Below, piece after piece: positions 8,076-18,800 of a stretch of DNA of 43,138 bases. The stretch spans positions 1 through 43,138 of the forward strand of contig JANPJV010000257.1 in assembly GCA_031425695.1 (NCBI GenBank), written 5' to 3'. How positions within the stretch are numbered: the stretch's first letter is position 1; each line of letters opens with the position of its first letter. The DNA is from JANPJV01 sp031425695 (GTDB taxonomy: Bacteria; Pseudomonadota; Gammaproteobacteria; Xanthomonadales; SZUA-5). Made by a program: the position numbers and the translations under genes. Below the pieces are notes generated by a model. That model was not told the origin of the DNA, did not search any database, and worked only from the letters and a program-made list of their open reading frames with translations.

Positions 8076-8714
8076 TCACCGATAAAGCCCGAACGCCTCG
8101 ATGCGCTCGAGCACTGCGTCCGGCACCAGGAAGCGCACCGAGCGGCGCTGCTTCAGGCGCGCGCGGATCAATGTGGAGGAAATGGGCAGCGGCGGGATTT
8201 CGAGCCGCAGGACCCGTCCTGCAGGGGAGCCCGACAGCTCATCCGGCTTGGCGGTCGCGCGCTCGGCGAGCAACTCCTCGAGGCGCGGATCGATCAGTCC
8301 ATGTGCATCCGGGCGGGTGAGCACGGCGATATGGGCCAGCCGCGTGAGCTCACGCCAGCGATGCCAGCTGGGCAATCCATGGAAAGCATCCGCCCCGAGC
8401 ACCAGCACCAGCGGACGCTCCGGGCCAATCTCCTGGCGCACCGACTCGAGCGTGTCGACCGTATAGGACGGCCCCTGCCGATCCAGCTCGCGTGCATCGC
8501 AGCGAAGCTCCGGCGAGCCGGCAATCGCCGCTTCGAGCATGGCCAGGCGCTGCTCGGCGCTGCCGCCCGGCTGGGCACGGTGGGGTGGCAAGGCACAAGG
8601 AACGAGGCGCAGCTCGTCAGCCCGAAGCGCCTCGCGTACCTCGATTGCGGCGCGCAGGTGGCCCGCGTGAATCGGATCGAAGGTTCCGCCGAGGATGGCG
8701 ATGGGGCCGGTCAT
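8076..8714 (-). CDS. nadD: nicotinate-nucleotide adenylyltransferase
   Basis: A 212-residue enzyme that adenylates nicotinate mononucleotide to deamido-NAD, in de novo and salvage NAD synthesis. The nucleotidyltransferase signature GGTFDPIHAGHL is at residues 9-20 and the second ATP motif ISSTLIR at 178-184. The ATG at 8714 is chosen because TGAGG lies 9 nt upstream; an in-frame TTG three codons earlier would overlap that signal. It sits between holA and rsfS, in the same order as in many gammaproteobacteria, and probably belongs to the same transcript. Confidence 0.96.
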   Translation of the reverse strand: MTGPIAILGGTFDPIHAGHLRAAIEVREALRADELRLVPCALPPHRAQPGGSAEQRLAMLEAAIAGSPELRCDARELDRQGPSYTVDTLESVRQEIGPERPLVLVLGADAFHGLPSWHRWRELTRLAHIAVLTRPDAHGLIDPRLEELLAERATAKPDELSGSPAGRVLRLEIPPLPISSTLIRARLKQRRSVRFLVPDAVLERIEAFGLYR

Positions 8715-8855
8715 ATCTGGCAACCTCAGTGAACGGGGTGGAATGCGGACATGGGTGTGCCGGGCAATTGGGCAACCGCAATGAAAAATGCGCCTGAAGA
8801 ACTATCTCCCTGGGAAACCGAATAAGAAAGTCCTCAACTCCGGTTTCCAGGATCA

Positions 8856-9872
8856 TCAAGCCGCGAAGCTCGCGGCGGCTTTGCGGGGCAGGCTGGCGCG
8901 GAGCAGCCAGCGCTCGATCTCGACCCATGGCAGCCCGGCGCCGCGGCCCTTGCAACACAGGTCGACCTGGCTGGCCTCGCGCAGGCGTGCGGCCCAGTCG
9001 CGACCCAGTGCGCCTTCGAGGTTTTTCTGCCGTTGCCCGAAGACGCCGCGGGTCGGCCAATAAGACTGCAGTCGCCCACCGCTGGCGCGAATCTCATCAG
9101 CGCCTGCGAGTGCGCTCACCTGGCCGAACAGGAATCCGCACAGAGCGGCCGGCTCGACGCCTTCGCTCCGCAACGCCGCCAGAATCCGGCGCACCCGCTG
9201 CGGGCGTCCTGCGATGACGGCGTCGAACAGCCCGAAAACGTCGAAGCGCGTACTGTCGGCGACGAGGTCCACCAATTGCATGGCATCGATGCGCTTTCCG
9301 GGCACCAGCAGCGCAAGCTTGAATAACTCCTGGTGCGCGGCGAGCAGGTTGCCTTCGACGAGCGCTACCAGTTCGAGCTGCGCATCCGGTGTCAACTCGA
9401 CGCCGAGACTGCGCGCACGCGCCTCGATCCATCGCGGCTGCTCATTGCTGCGCAGCTGCCAGATCGGCACGACGACGCCGCCGTCGTCGATCGCTCCCAC
9501 CCAGCCCTGCGATTCCACTGCCTTGCCCCACTCCGCCACCTGGACCAGCAGGATGTCATCGCCCGGGTCGGCGACGAACTCAGCGACCACCGCCCCGCCA
9601 TCGACGCCGATCTTCGGAGAGGCCAGGCGCAACTCGATCAGCCGTCGCCGCGAAAACAGCCCTAGCGAGCGCGTGTCCATGCGCCAGGCCGCCCAGTCGA
9701 ACCCCGTCGCCACGTCGAACACCAGCCGCTCTTCCGCCCCCGCCGCGCGCGCCGCCTTGCGAATGGCGTCAGCCGCCTCCAACACCAGCAGCGGCTCTTC
9801 CCCCGCCACCAGATAAGCCGCGCGCATGCGCCCGGTCAGATGCTTGTCCAGCTGGTCGTATTGCAGGCGCAT
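8856..9872 (-). CDS. holA: DNA polymerase III delta subunit
   Basis: A 338-residue HolA, the wrench subunit of the clamp loader that opens the beta clamp. The N-terminus MRLQYDQLDKHL aligns with E. coli MIRLYPEQLRAQL, followed by RAAYLVAGEEPLL as in the family. The ATG at 9872 is taken for that reason over an in-frame TTG six codons upstream; no strong Shine-Dalgarno sequence is visible at either. HolA normally follows lptE (and leuS). Here an inverted tandem-repeat island and then chpC lie upstream, so the usual neighbourhood is broken at this point. Confidence 0.93.
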   Translation of the reverse strand: MRLQYDQLDKHLTGRMRAAYLVAGEEPLLVLEAADAIRKAARAAGAEERLVFDVATGFDWAAWRMDTRSLGLFSRRRLIELRLASPKIGVDGGAVVAEFVADPGDDILLVQVAEWGKAVESQGWVGAIDDGGVVVPIWQLRSNEQPRWIEARARSLGVELTPDAQLELVALVEGNLLAAHQELFKLALLVPGKRIDAMQLVDLVADSTRFDVFGLFDAVIAGRPQRVRRILAALRSEGVEPAALCGFLFGQVSALAGADEIRASGGRLQSYWPTRGVFGQRQKNLEGALGRDWAARLREASQVDLCCKGRGAGLPWVEIERWLLRASLPRKAAASFAA

Positions 9873-9902
9873 GCGTTGCCGATGATCCAAGAGCGAGAAT
9901 CT

Positions 9903-10074
9903 ATCCGCAGATTACGCAGATTCCCGCAGATTAAAAGCGAGATGGAAGCGACCGGAGGTCAAGAATCTGGTTGCAGCAGCGCGCGCCGGAGCTGATCTCA
10001 CAAGCCACGATGACCATCTAAGGCTGCGCGATTTCTCTGCTCTTAATCTGCGTAAATCTGCGCAATCTGCGGAT
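9903..10074. repeat. inverted pair of 9-10-bp tandem repeats (CGCAGATTA family)
   Basis: Left arm 9903-9942 is three CGCAGATT-type units spaced 9-10 bp. Right arm 10034-10074 is its reverse complement with a few mismatches, including the shared AAAGC/GAGC flank. About 91 nt of unrelated sequence lies between. It fills most of the chpC-holA gap. No open frame of note is inside. Confidence 0.75.
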
Positions 10075-10115
10075 CAAATGCTTTGCTCTTGCTTCTCTGG
10101 TCCGCCAACAAACGA

Positions 10116-10580
10116 TCAGGCGGCCTGCAATGAGTTGTAGATCAGCTGCTCGATCTGGCCGAGGTCGGGGATGATCGCCTGGTCATCTCGCACCATGACA
10201 TTCATGAGCACGCCAGGGCGGGTCGGAATCGACTCATTGGAGGGGATCAGGGATTCAGGCGAGATCGTGGTCAGGCGCGGGAAGCCCTGCGCCAGCATCG
10301 CCATGAATGGCATCTTGGGGTGACCACTCAGCGCCTTCAGCACCGTCACGCGGGTTCCGCGCGAGCCTTCGTCGAGTGCCAGGCCGGCGAGCAGCGAGAA
10401 GGAAAACAGCGGCAGGCGCCAGCCACGCCAGTTGACCCGGCCCATCAGCCACTCGGGTGCGTTCGGGATTTTGTCGGGCACCGACAGCGTGATCACCTCG
10501 GCGACGCTCGCGTTCGGCAGCAACACGCGCCCGTTGGTCACCGGAATCATCAAGCCTCGAATATCGCGCTGTTCAATCAT
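10116..10580 (-). CDS. chpC: CheW-like chemotaxis adaptor ChpC
   Basis: A 154-residue single CheW-like domain protein. CheW proteins couple receptors to CheA-type kinases; ChpC is the second adaptor of the Chp system, besides PilI. The features seen are the hydrophobic MIPVTNGRVLLPNASVAEV opening and the WLMGRVNWRGWRLPLFS core, typical of CheW folds. The ATG start has AGGA 7 nt upstream. It follows chpB by 26 nt and closes the cluster, as in Pseudomonas. Assignment as ChpC rests mostly on position and length; sequence alone supports only CheW-like. Confidence 0.85.
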   Translation of the reverse strand: MIEQRDIRGLMIPVTNGRVLLPNASVAEVITLSVPDKIPNAPEWLMGRVNWRGWRLPLFSFSLLAGLALDEGSRGTRVTVLKALSGHPKMPFMAMLAQGFPRLTTISPESLIPSNESIPTRPGVLMNVMVRDDQAIIPDLGQIEQLIYNSLQAA

Positions 10581-10606
10581 CGGTGATTCCTAAGAACGCA
10601 AAACGC

Positions 10607-12898
10607 TCAACTGAGTACCTTTACCACACGTTCGGCCAGTTGCACCGGCGTGCCTTCGAAGCGGACCAGGCTTTGTGCCTTGGCCGCATCGATCATCGAG
10701 GATATGACGCAACTCGCTGCATCTTGTGCCCAGACCTGGCCGCCGCGATCCGTGAGGTAGCGGCCGCCTTCGAGTGCGTCGCTGCCCATGCCGCTGAACA
10801 GGATCAAGGTGGCATGGTCACCGAAGCGGTCAGCAGCGTCATGCACCAACTGGTCGATGGACGGGCTGTAGGGCGAACTGCCATTGGCTGCCGACAGGCG
10901 CACGGCGCCGCGCTCATCGATGGAAAGCTGTTCGCCGACCGGCGCCACCAGAACGTCGCCGTGGCGTACCTGCTCACCCGATTTCGGACAACGCACAGAA
11001 AGCGCAGTGGCCGCATCCATTTGCAGGGCCATCATCTCGAGAAACTCGGCTCCCATGTGCTGGGCGATGATGAACGCTGCCGGCAGCGGGCTCGGCAGGT
11101 TCGTCAGGAAGGCCTTGATCGCTTCAGGACCACCAATCGAGGCACCGAGCACGAAGACACGGTTGAGATCGGGCAAGTTGAGGCGAGTCACGGGCGCGGC
11201 GGTCACCGGCTCGAACAGGCCGTCGAGATCGTCCAGGCCGGCATCGAAGCTCTGCGAGCCAGCGGCGTCTGACGGTGCCGTGAGATCGGACTCGTCTGCG
11301 TCGCTGAGATCACCGAGGTCGAGCGCGAAATCGAGCTCTGCCAGGGCGAGCTCATGTTCAGAAACGGCCGCCGACTTGCCGTCGACCGGGGAGTCATCCA
11401 CCAGCGACAGGCTGCTGCCGAGATCCATGAAATCGTTGCGCTTGGTGCCACTGCCAGCAGCGGGCGTTGGTGCAGGCGGCGCATCGAAACTGAAATCGTC
11501 GTCGAGCAGCTTGAGATCCGCGAGCGCCAGCGAGGCTTCGAGGTCGGCCGGCAATTGCGGGCCACCGGGCGCCTTGGCAGCCGCGGGCATGGCGGCGTTC
11601 AAGGGCCCCTTGTCGACGATCGGCAGGCGTGGCGCAGGACCGTCCAGGCGCCATTCGGTCACCGGGGTGTCGGATTCGACGTGCTTCGGCGGCGGTTCCG
11701 CCACCGGTTCGAGCGACCAATCCATCGGGGCACTCTTGGACTCGACTTTCTTCATGCCGCTGAGCGGCGTGGTGCCGGTGGCCGCGGCTGGTGCGGCGGG
11801 TTTGTCCTGGCTGGCCTCGAATTCCCGGAAAAGTGCATCGAGATCGGCGAGTCCGTCGTCTACCGGACCTGCGGGGACGGCTGCGGTGGCAGAAGTTTCA
11901 GGCTCGGCATCGAACAGGGCGTCGAGGAAAAAATCACCCTCGGGCGCATCCTGGCTGGGCTCGGGTGGCGGTGCCGCAGCGGCAGGAAGTTCGAATTCAG
12001 CCGACTCGGCGAACAGCGCGTCCATCGAAAACTCGGAGTCGTCTGCAGCCGCCACCGGGACAGCCGTCTGCTTGATCTCGGGCGGGATGGACAGTTCGAT
12101 GGTAGCCGGCATCTGGTCGAACGAAAAATCCGCGCTGAGATCCGGGAAGTCTGAATCGACCCCTGTGGCTGACGGCGCCGTCGCAGCAGGTGCGCTCTGG
12201 GCAGGAGACTGCAGACTCGGAGCATCGTCGAAGAGCTTGTCGATGTCGCCGAAATCGGATCCGGAGCCGACATCGATGGCAAGCTCGTCAGTCTTCGTCG
12301 GCATTGCCGGGTCGGGGACTGCGTCCATGAAGCCGAGATCCAGGCTCACATGCTCTAGCGAGGCCGCTTCCGGTGCCCAGGCGCGCACCATTTCTGGAGC
12401 TGCCACGGTCGCAATCACTGGCGGTGGCGCGGTCTCGGCGACGGGATGAGGAGCCGGCGCGGGCTCAGTCACCGCCACAGCTACGGGTACCGCAGCGACT
12501 GGTGGCGGCGGCCGGCGCGGCGGTGACGGAATCGCGTGCGATCCGGCTGGGGCCGGTGGCGTGACGTCGCTGCGGCCCTTGAGCTTGGCGGACAAGTGGC
12601 GCAACCAGCGCGCACGATCCCAGCCACTGAGATCACTCGACGCGGCCGGATCGTTGTAGATCACCGGCTGTGCGGCATCGTCGAGCGCTTCAGTGACCTC
12701 ATCGAGCAATTCCTCGAGCTCGGGATCGAGATTGACCACGATCGCGTCGACGGATGCTTCGAGGATGGCACTGCCATCGAGTGCATCTGCCTTGCACTCG
12801 ATCGCAATGTGTACACCCGCGTTGGCGAGCGCCGTGCGCAGCGTCGCCGTGCCCGTCTCCTGCTGATAGACCAGTGCAACCCGGATGTCAGTGGACAT
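10607..12898 (-). CDS. chpB: protein-glutamate methylesterase ChpB with long disordered linker
   Basis: A 763-residue CheB-type methylesterase of the Chp pathway, expected to demethylate PilJ. The C-terminal catalytic domain (about 580-763) shows the triad: S587 in GASIGG, H614 in AQHMG and D707 in GMGSD. Residues 1-110 resemble a degenerate receiver domain. Between them lie about 460 residues of Ala/Pro/Asp/Glu-rich sequence containing five near-identical pentapeptides (IDKLF, MDALF, LDALF twice, LDGLF) at about 219, 292, 325, 353 and 558. From memory, the P. aeruginosa ChpB is less than half this length. The ATG at 12898 has AGGA 7 nt upstream and overlaps the chpA stop by 11 nt, implying translational coupling; in-frame starts upstream lack a comparable signal. 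Confidence 0.92.
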   Translation of the reverse strand: MSTDIRVALVYQQETGTATLRTALANAGVHIAIECKADALDGSAILEASVDAIVVNLDPELEELLDEVTEALDDAAQPVIYNDPAASSDLSGWDRARWLRHLSAKLKGRSDVTPPAPAGSHAIPSPPRRPPPPVAAVPVAVAVTEPAPAPHPVAETAPPPVIATVAAPEMVRAWAPEAASLEHVSLDLGFMDAVPDPAMPTKTDELAIDVGSGSDFGDIDKLFDDAPSLQSPAQSAPAATAPSATGVDSDFPDLSADFSFDQMPATIELSIPPEIKQTAVPVAAADDSEFSMDALFAESAEFELPAAAAPPPEPSQDAPEGDFFLDALFDAEPETSATAAVPAGPVDDGLADLDALFREFEASQDKPAAPAAATGTTPLSGMKKVESKSAPMDWSLEPVAEPPPKHVESDTPVTEWRLDGPAPRLPIVDKGPLNAAMPAAAKAPGGPQLPADLEASLALADLKLLDDDFSFDAPPAPTPAAGSGTKRNDFMDLGSSLSLVDDSPVDGKSAAVSEHELALAELDFALDLGDLSDADESDLTAPSDAAGSQSFDAGLDDLDGLFEPVTAAPVTRLNLPDLNRVFVLGASIGGPEAIKAFLTNLPSPLPAAFIIAQHMGAEFLEMMALQMDAATALSVRCPKSGEQVRHGDVLVAPVGEQLSIDERGAVRLSAANGSSPYSPSIDQLVHDAADRFGDHATLILFSGMGSDALEGGRYLTDRGGQVWAQDAASCVISSMIDAAKAQSLVRFEGTPVQLAERVVKVLS

Positions 12899-15800
12899 TG
12901 GCATGTCCTGCGGTAAGGGCTTCCGCCACATTCTTCAGCAGGTCGGTCTCCTGGTAAGGCTTGCCTAGATAGCGATCGACGCCCACTTCCAAGGCGCGCT
13001 GGCGATGTTTCTCACCCATACGCGAGGTGATCATGATGATCGGGATGTGCTTGAGGCGCAGGTCATTGCGGATGTAGGTGGCCACTTCGTATCCGTCCAT
13101 GCGCGGCATTTCGATGTCGAGCAGGATCACGTCGGGCATGCGGTCCTGCAGTTGTTCTACCGCGTCCAGACCGTCCTTGGCCGTGAATACGTCGTAATTG
13201 CTGCGTTCGAGCACGCGCGTGGTGACCTTGCGCATCGTGATCGAGTCGTCGACCACCATGACCAGCATCTGCCGTTTCTGTGCGGGCTCCGGAATCGGCT
13301 CAAGCAGCTGCAGTTCGGCGGCGAGTTCCGGCGCCTGGCGCAGTGCCACGCCGTGACGTACCAACGGCGCGAGATCCAGAATGACGACGACGCGACCGTC
13401 GCCCATGATGGTGGCGCCGAAGATGCCGGGCACGATGCTGAGCTGCGCACCAGCGGATTTGACGACCACTTCCTTGGAGCCGATCACCTGGCTGACACGA
13501 ATGGCGGCGCGCTGGTCGCCGGTACGGCTCATCAGCATCGGCACCTGGATTTCGTCGACGCCGTGATTGGTCGGCGAACGCAGCAGATCGCCCAGATCGT
13601 AGATCTGGTAGGTCTCGCCGTTGTACATCATCTCCATCTGTTTCTGTTCGAGCCGGCGATCCATCTCCTTGCGCGGCAAGCGCGTGACGCCGGTGATCGA
13701 CGACATCGGGATCGCGTAGCTGGCCTCGCCGAGGCGGACCATGACTGCCTGTGCCACCGCCAGGGTGAACGGCAGGCGGATGCTGATCTTCGTGCCCTTG
13801 CCGAGCTCCGAGTCGATTTCGAGCGAGCCGCCCAGCTGTTTGACCTCGCTGGCGACCACGTCCATGCCGACGCCGCGGCCGGCTACCTTGCTGATCTCAG
13901 CCGCAGTCGAGAAGCCGGCTTCGAGCACGAACTGAAAGATGTCGCGATCGGAAAGCTGGGCTTCCGGCGTCATCAGGTTGCGCTCGATTGCCTTCTTGCG
14001 AATCGCATCGCGGTTCATGCCGGCACCGTCGTCGGTGACCAGGATCAACACTTCGGTCGCCTCGCGAGCGACCTTGATGGAGACGCTGCCTTCTTCGGGC
14101 TTGCCCTTGGCGCGACGCACTTCCGGGCTTTCGATGCCATGCGCGAGTGAATTGCGCAACATGTGCTCAAAGGGCGCCGTCATGCGCTCGAGCACGGTGC
14201 GGTCCATTTCGCCCTGGGTACCCTCGACCTTGAGCTGCGCCTTCTTGCCGAGTTCGGTCGCGGTCTGCCGCAGGATGCGGCGCAGGCGCGGGACCAGGCT
14301 CTCGAAGGGAACCATGCGCGTGCGCATGAGGCCTTCCTGCAGGTCCGAGCTGACGCGCGACTGCTGCAGCAGCAGGGTTTCCGACTGGCGCGCGATGTCG
14401 TCGAGCAGGATTTGAATCGAGACCAAGTCGGAGACCGACTCGGCCAGTGCGCGCGAAAGCTGCTGCAAGGTCGAGAAACGGTCGAGCTCGAGCGGATCGA
14501 ACTCGGTGTTGCCGGACTGCTCGCTCTCGCGCTGGAAGCGCGACAGGATCTGCGCTTCCGTTTCCATCTCCAGTTTGCGCAGCTGCTCACGCAGACGCAG
14601 CACGGTCTGCTCGAACTCGACCAGGTTGAAACGGAAACCGCCCATCTGGGTTTCCAGGCGCGAGCGGTAGATCGAGACTTCGCCGGCGAAGTTCACCAGG
14701 TTGTCGAGCATGTCCGCGCGGACACGGATGAGCTCGTGCGACTGGCGTTGGCCGGCCTCGTCTTCGTCGAGCTGGGTCTTGCGCTTGCCACGCGAGATCG
14801 GCGCCTTCGGCGCTTCCACCGCGACCGGAGCAGGCACGTCCGCCGCCTCTGCAAGCGTTGTCTTGTTGAACTTTTCTTCGACTTGTCCTGGCACGTCAGC
14901 CACCGGCGCCGCGGGAACCTCGACCACCGTCAGCAATTCGTTCTCGCGGCCTTCGAGAATCAGTTCAAGCCGCGCAATGATGTGCTCGGGCAATCCGATC
15001 GCCTGGCGTTGGCGAACGCGCGAGACCATGCCATGCATGCGATCGAAGGCGCGTTCGAGCGCTTCCAGCGCGAGCCGGGTGGCTTTGCGCTGGCCGTTCG
15101 CGATCGCTTCGAACAGCGATTCCATGACGTGGCTCAAGTCGCCGATCGGATAGAGACCGGCCATGCGCGCGCCACCTTTGATGGTGTGCAGATCGCGCTG
15201 CAGGGAAGCGACCGCTTCCTTGTCTTCGGGCGCATGCCGCAGGCGCACCATCATGCCGTCGGCGTGATCCAGGATGTCGACGCCCTCCTCGGCGAAGATA
15301 TCCAGGAGCTCGACGTCCATGTCAGGCAGGTCGAGCGGGCCCGGCGGATCGACATCGACCGGGCCACGCGCGTGCACTGCTAGCGCGTCAGGTTCATCCG
15401 CGACCTGCGGCGATGCGCTCTCGATCTCGAGCAGCGGCGCACGTCCGCCATCGATGGTCAGCTCATCGTCGTCCATCGCCTCCAGAGCCGGCTCGGCATC
15501 GTAATCCGTCGTCTGCATGCTGAGCTGCCCGCCGCGCGCCGCATCGGCGCCATCGTCGACATTGGCATTCTGCCAATGCGCTTCGTCGGCACTGATTTCG
15601 AACACGGTCAGCACGTCGCCCGAGATCGTCACCATGCCGAGGTCGGCGTCGTTGCTGGCGAGGTCGGTGCTGTCGACGTCGTTGCTGGCGAGGTCGTTGC
15701 TGGCGAGGTCGATGCTGTAGGCGTCGATGCTGTCGGCGTCGCTCCTATCGGCAGCGACGTTCTCGACTGGCGGGGCGATGTTCTCGCTCGACCATTCTTC

Positions 15801-18800
15801 GAGGTCAGCAACAGAAAACCCTTCGAGATGCTCGCCATCGACCACGAGTGGTGCATCTGGCGCTGCAAAGACTTCAAACTCGTCTGAATCGCGTTCGCTG
15901 GCGTCAATCTCGCCCGCATTCGCGGTGTCAAGGTCCGCGTGCGCCTGCAGCAGGAGCTCGAGATCCGACTCCTCGCTGGAAGCGTTCGCGACCTGCGTGT
16001 CGGTGTCGCTCGCCGAGGAAAATTCGAGGATCTCCGGCGAATCGGCGAACAGGCTTTCGATCGAGGCCAAGTCATGACCGTCGGCTGCAAGCGCGCGTGC
16101 TTCCTCATCTTCTCCAACCGCAACCGTTTCAACTGGCGCGTCGTCGGACAATCCGTCGAGCACGCTGCTGTGGTCGTCGAGCTCGGCTTCCTCAGGATCG
16201 TTGGCGGGCACGGGTGCGATCCAGCTCGACTCTTCAGCCGGCAGGGATTCGAGCAGCTCGTCGTCGATCCGAGTGAGTTGCTCGAACGCTGCCGCGTCAT
16301 CCGCCGCAGCTTCGGGCCCGGTCAACGTATCGTCGTCGGCTGCGGTCTCGTCTTCGCTAGGGACGGCGATCTGCGTTTCGGTAGCGAGCGCAGACTCCGC
16401 ACTCTCGAAACCGAGCTCATCGAGCGCGACTTCATCGATCTGCGCCACGGCCTCCTCAGCCGGGTCTTCGGTCATCGAACCCGTGAGGTTCGTGATCTCG
16501 TCGACGGCGGAGGAATCCGCTTCAACGTACTCGGCCACCAGGACATCGACCCCGGTATCGGCATCGTTCGCGCGCGCCTGGACACCAACGTTCGCATCCG
16601 CAACATCGTCGGCCCAGTCGGTTGCCGCGTCGCTCTGGATGGCGTCCGTCGCAGCGACGTCCGCGGCGAAGATCGCGCTCGAGGCTTCGGCGCTTTCTTC
16701 GCTGGCATCGAAGATACTGGTCATCTCGACCGCGGCCAGACTGTCGTCCTCGGCCTCGTACCAAGGCCGGGCATTGGCCTCGGGGACCGGAACGGATTGA
16801 CCGGAAGCAGCCTCGTCCTTGTGTTCGTCGTGATCGTGCAGCTCGAACCCGTGATACGGATGATCGGGTGCCGGCAAGTCGTCGCGCAGCGCGAGCACAC
16901 GCTCTGCCAGGATCTCGGTATCCGGCAGCTCCGCACGCGCTTCGATCGCGCTCATGACCTGCGAGATGCAGGCGGCTGAATCAGCGATCGCGGCGATTCC
17001 CGCATCGGAAGGGCTTTGCTGGCGTGCACGCAGGCGCTTGAGGTAGCCCTCGAGGGGTGCCACCACGCGGGTGAGCACCGGAAGGTCGACCATCGACAAG
17101 GCGCCATTCAAGGTGTGTACCGCGCGCAGCAACTCCTCGGTCACCGGCGGTGCCTGACCGGCACTGCCGCGCCGGAGATAGTCGGCAATGATCGACAGGT
17201 GGGCGCTGACTTCGCTGCTCAGGATTTCCATGAGCATCGGGTCGACTTCCAACGGCGACAGCTCAGCTTCGCTCACGGGCTCGGCCTGGCCTTCAGCGAT
17301 ATCCGCGGCAATCGCCGCCGCCGGGGCTTCCAGCGCGGCACTGACGTCGGCGTCGGCAAGCGCCGACTCGACCAGCTCGCCACCGGCCTCGGACTCATCC
17401 CATTCGCGCGCAATCTCGGCGTGCTCGGCGGCGATTTCCTGCGCACCGTCGTCGGTGCCCGCGCGCGCTTCTTCGGCAGCGAGGGCGTCGCTGAGCGCTG
17501 ACAGCTCCTCGTCGACTTCCGGCATTGCCGAGTCACTCTCCAACTCGGCGCCGGCAGGATCCTCTGATCCTTCCACGGCGTCGACTGTGGGCTCATCACT
17601 GACGTCGCCCGTGGCGCTGAGAGTGGTTGCTTCGCTTGCATCTGAGGCTTGATCGCTGCCCGCCGCGGAAGCCGGCTCTGACTCAGCCGTATCAACCGGG
17701 GCGGGCGAGTGTTTTGGGAGCCAAACCTCCTGACCCGCGGTCAGTTGGTCTGCCACCCACATGATCGAACCGACATTTGCATCCGGCTGCCCTTCGCCCT
17801 TGAGCGCGGCGAGCATGCCCGGCAGCGCGGCGATGCCGTGATCGAGCAGATCGAGTACTGCCGGGGTCGGCGCGATGGACTTGTCGAGCAGGCGATTCAG
17901 CATGTTTTCGATGCGCCAGGCGAACTCGCCAATGGCGAGCGCCCCGACCAGCCGACCGCTGCCTTTCAAGGTGTGGAATGAGCGTCTGACCGGCTTGAGC
18001 TTCTCCAGGTCATTGAGGTCCCGCTTCCACGCCGGGTACTGGCGGTTGAGATTGTCGAGTTCGTCCTGCACCTCCTCGACGAAGACCTCGCGGATCTCGT
18101 CGTCAATCTCATCGGACGGTACCGAATGAAAGCCGACGCTCGGCAGCTGGATGGTTTGTTGCGGCTGGACGGGTTCGGGGAGCGGGGCCGGCTTCGGCGG
18201 AGGCGGCGCCTCAGCGACGGGCGTCGGCGCTACTTCGACGGGTGCGGCAACGACCGGCTCTCCGATGACCGGCTCTTCCATAACCGGCTCTTCGATAACC
18301 GGCTCTTCGAAAACCGGGGCCTCGAACGCCGGCTCCTCGATCACCGGCTCTTCGAGCACCGGCGCTGCGAGCACCGGTTCCTCGAACACCGGCGCCTCCG
18401 TCGGTATCGCGCTGATCTCGACGACAGTCGTCGCTGCGGGGGTGACCTCGACCAGCAACACCTCGCTCAGTCCCAGCGTGTCCGCTGCGGCGGGCGCCGG
18501 TTCGAAATCGTTGCGCTCTTCTGCTTGTTCGGACCGATCGAGATCGTCCGACGATGGCCGGATATCATCCACAGCCGCCGCTTCGGGCGCGCTGGCTGAT
18601 TCGAAAGCTTCGCTGGCCTGGAACTCCAGCACCTCGGCTTCGTGCGCTCGGCTGTCGGTGAGATTGGCGACCGGCTCCGGATCGGCGGCGAGCGTGCGCT
18701 CGTCGGCGACCATGATCGAATCGGTGTCCGCATCCCACGTCAGCGCATCCAGCGAGGCCAGGTTATCGGTTTGAAGCTGCGGCGAAAATTCGCCGTGTGC

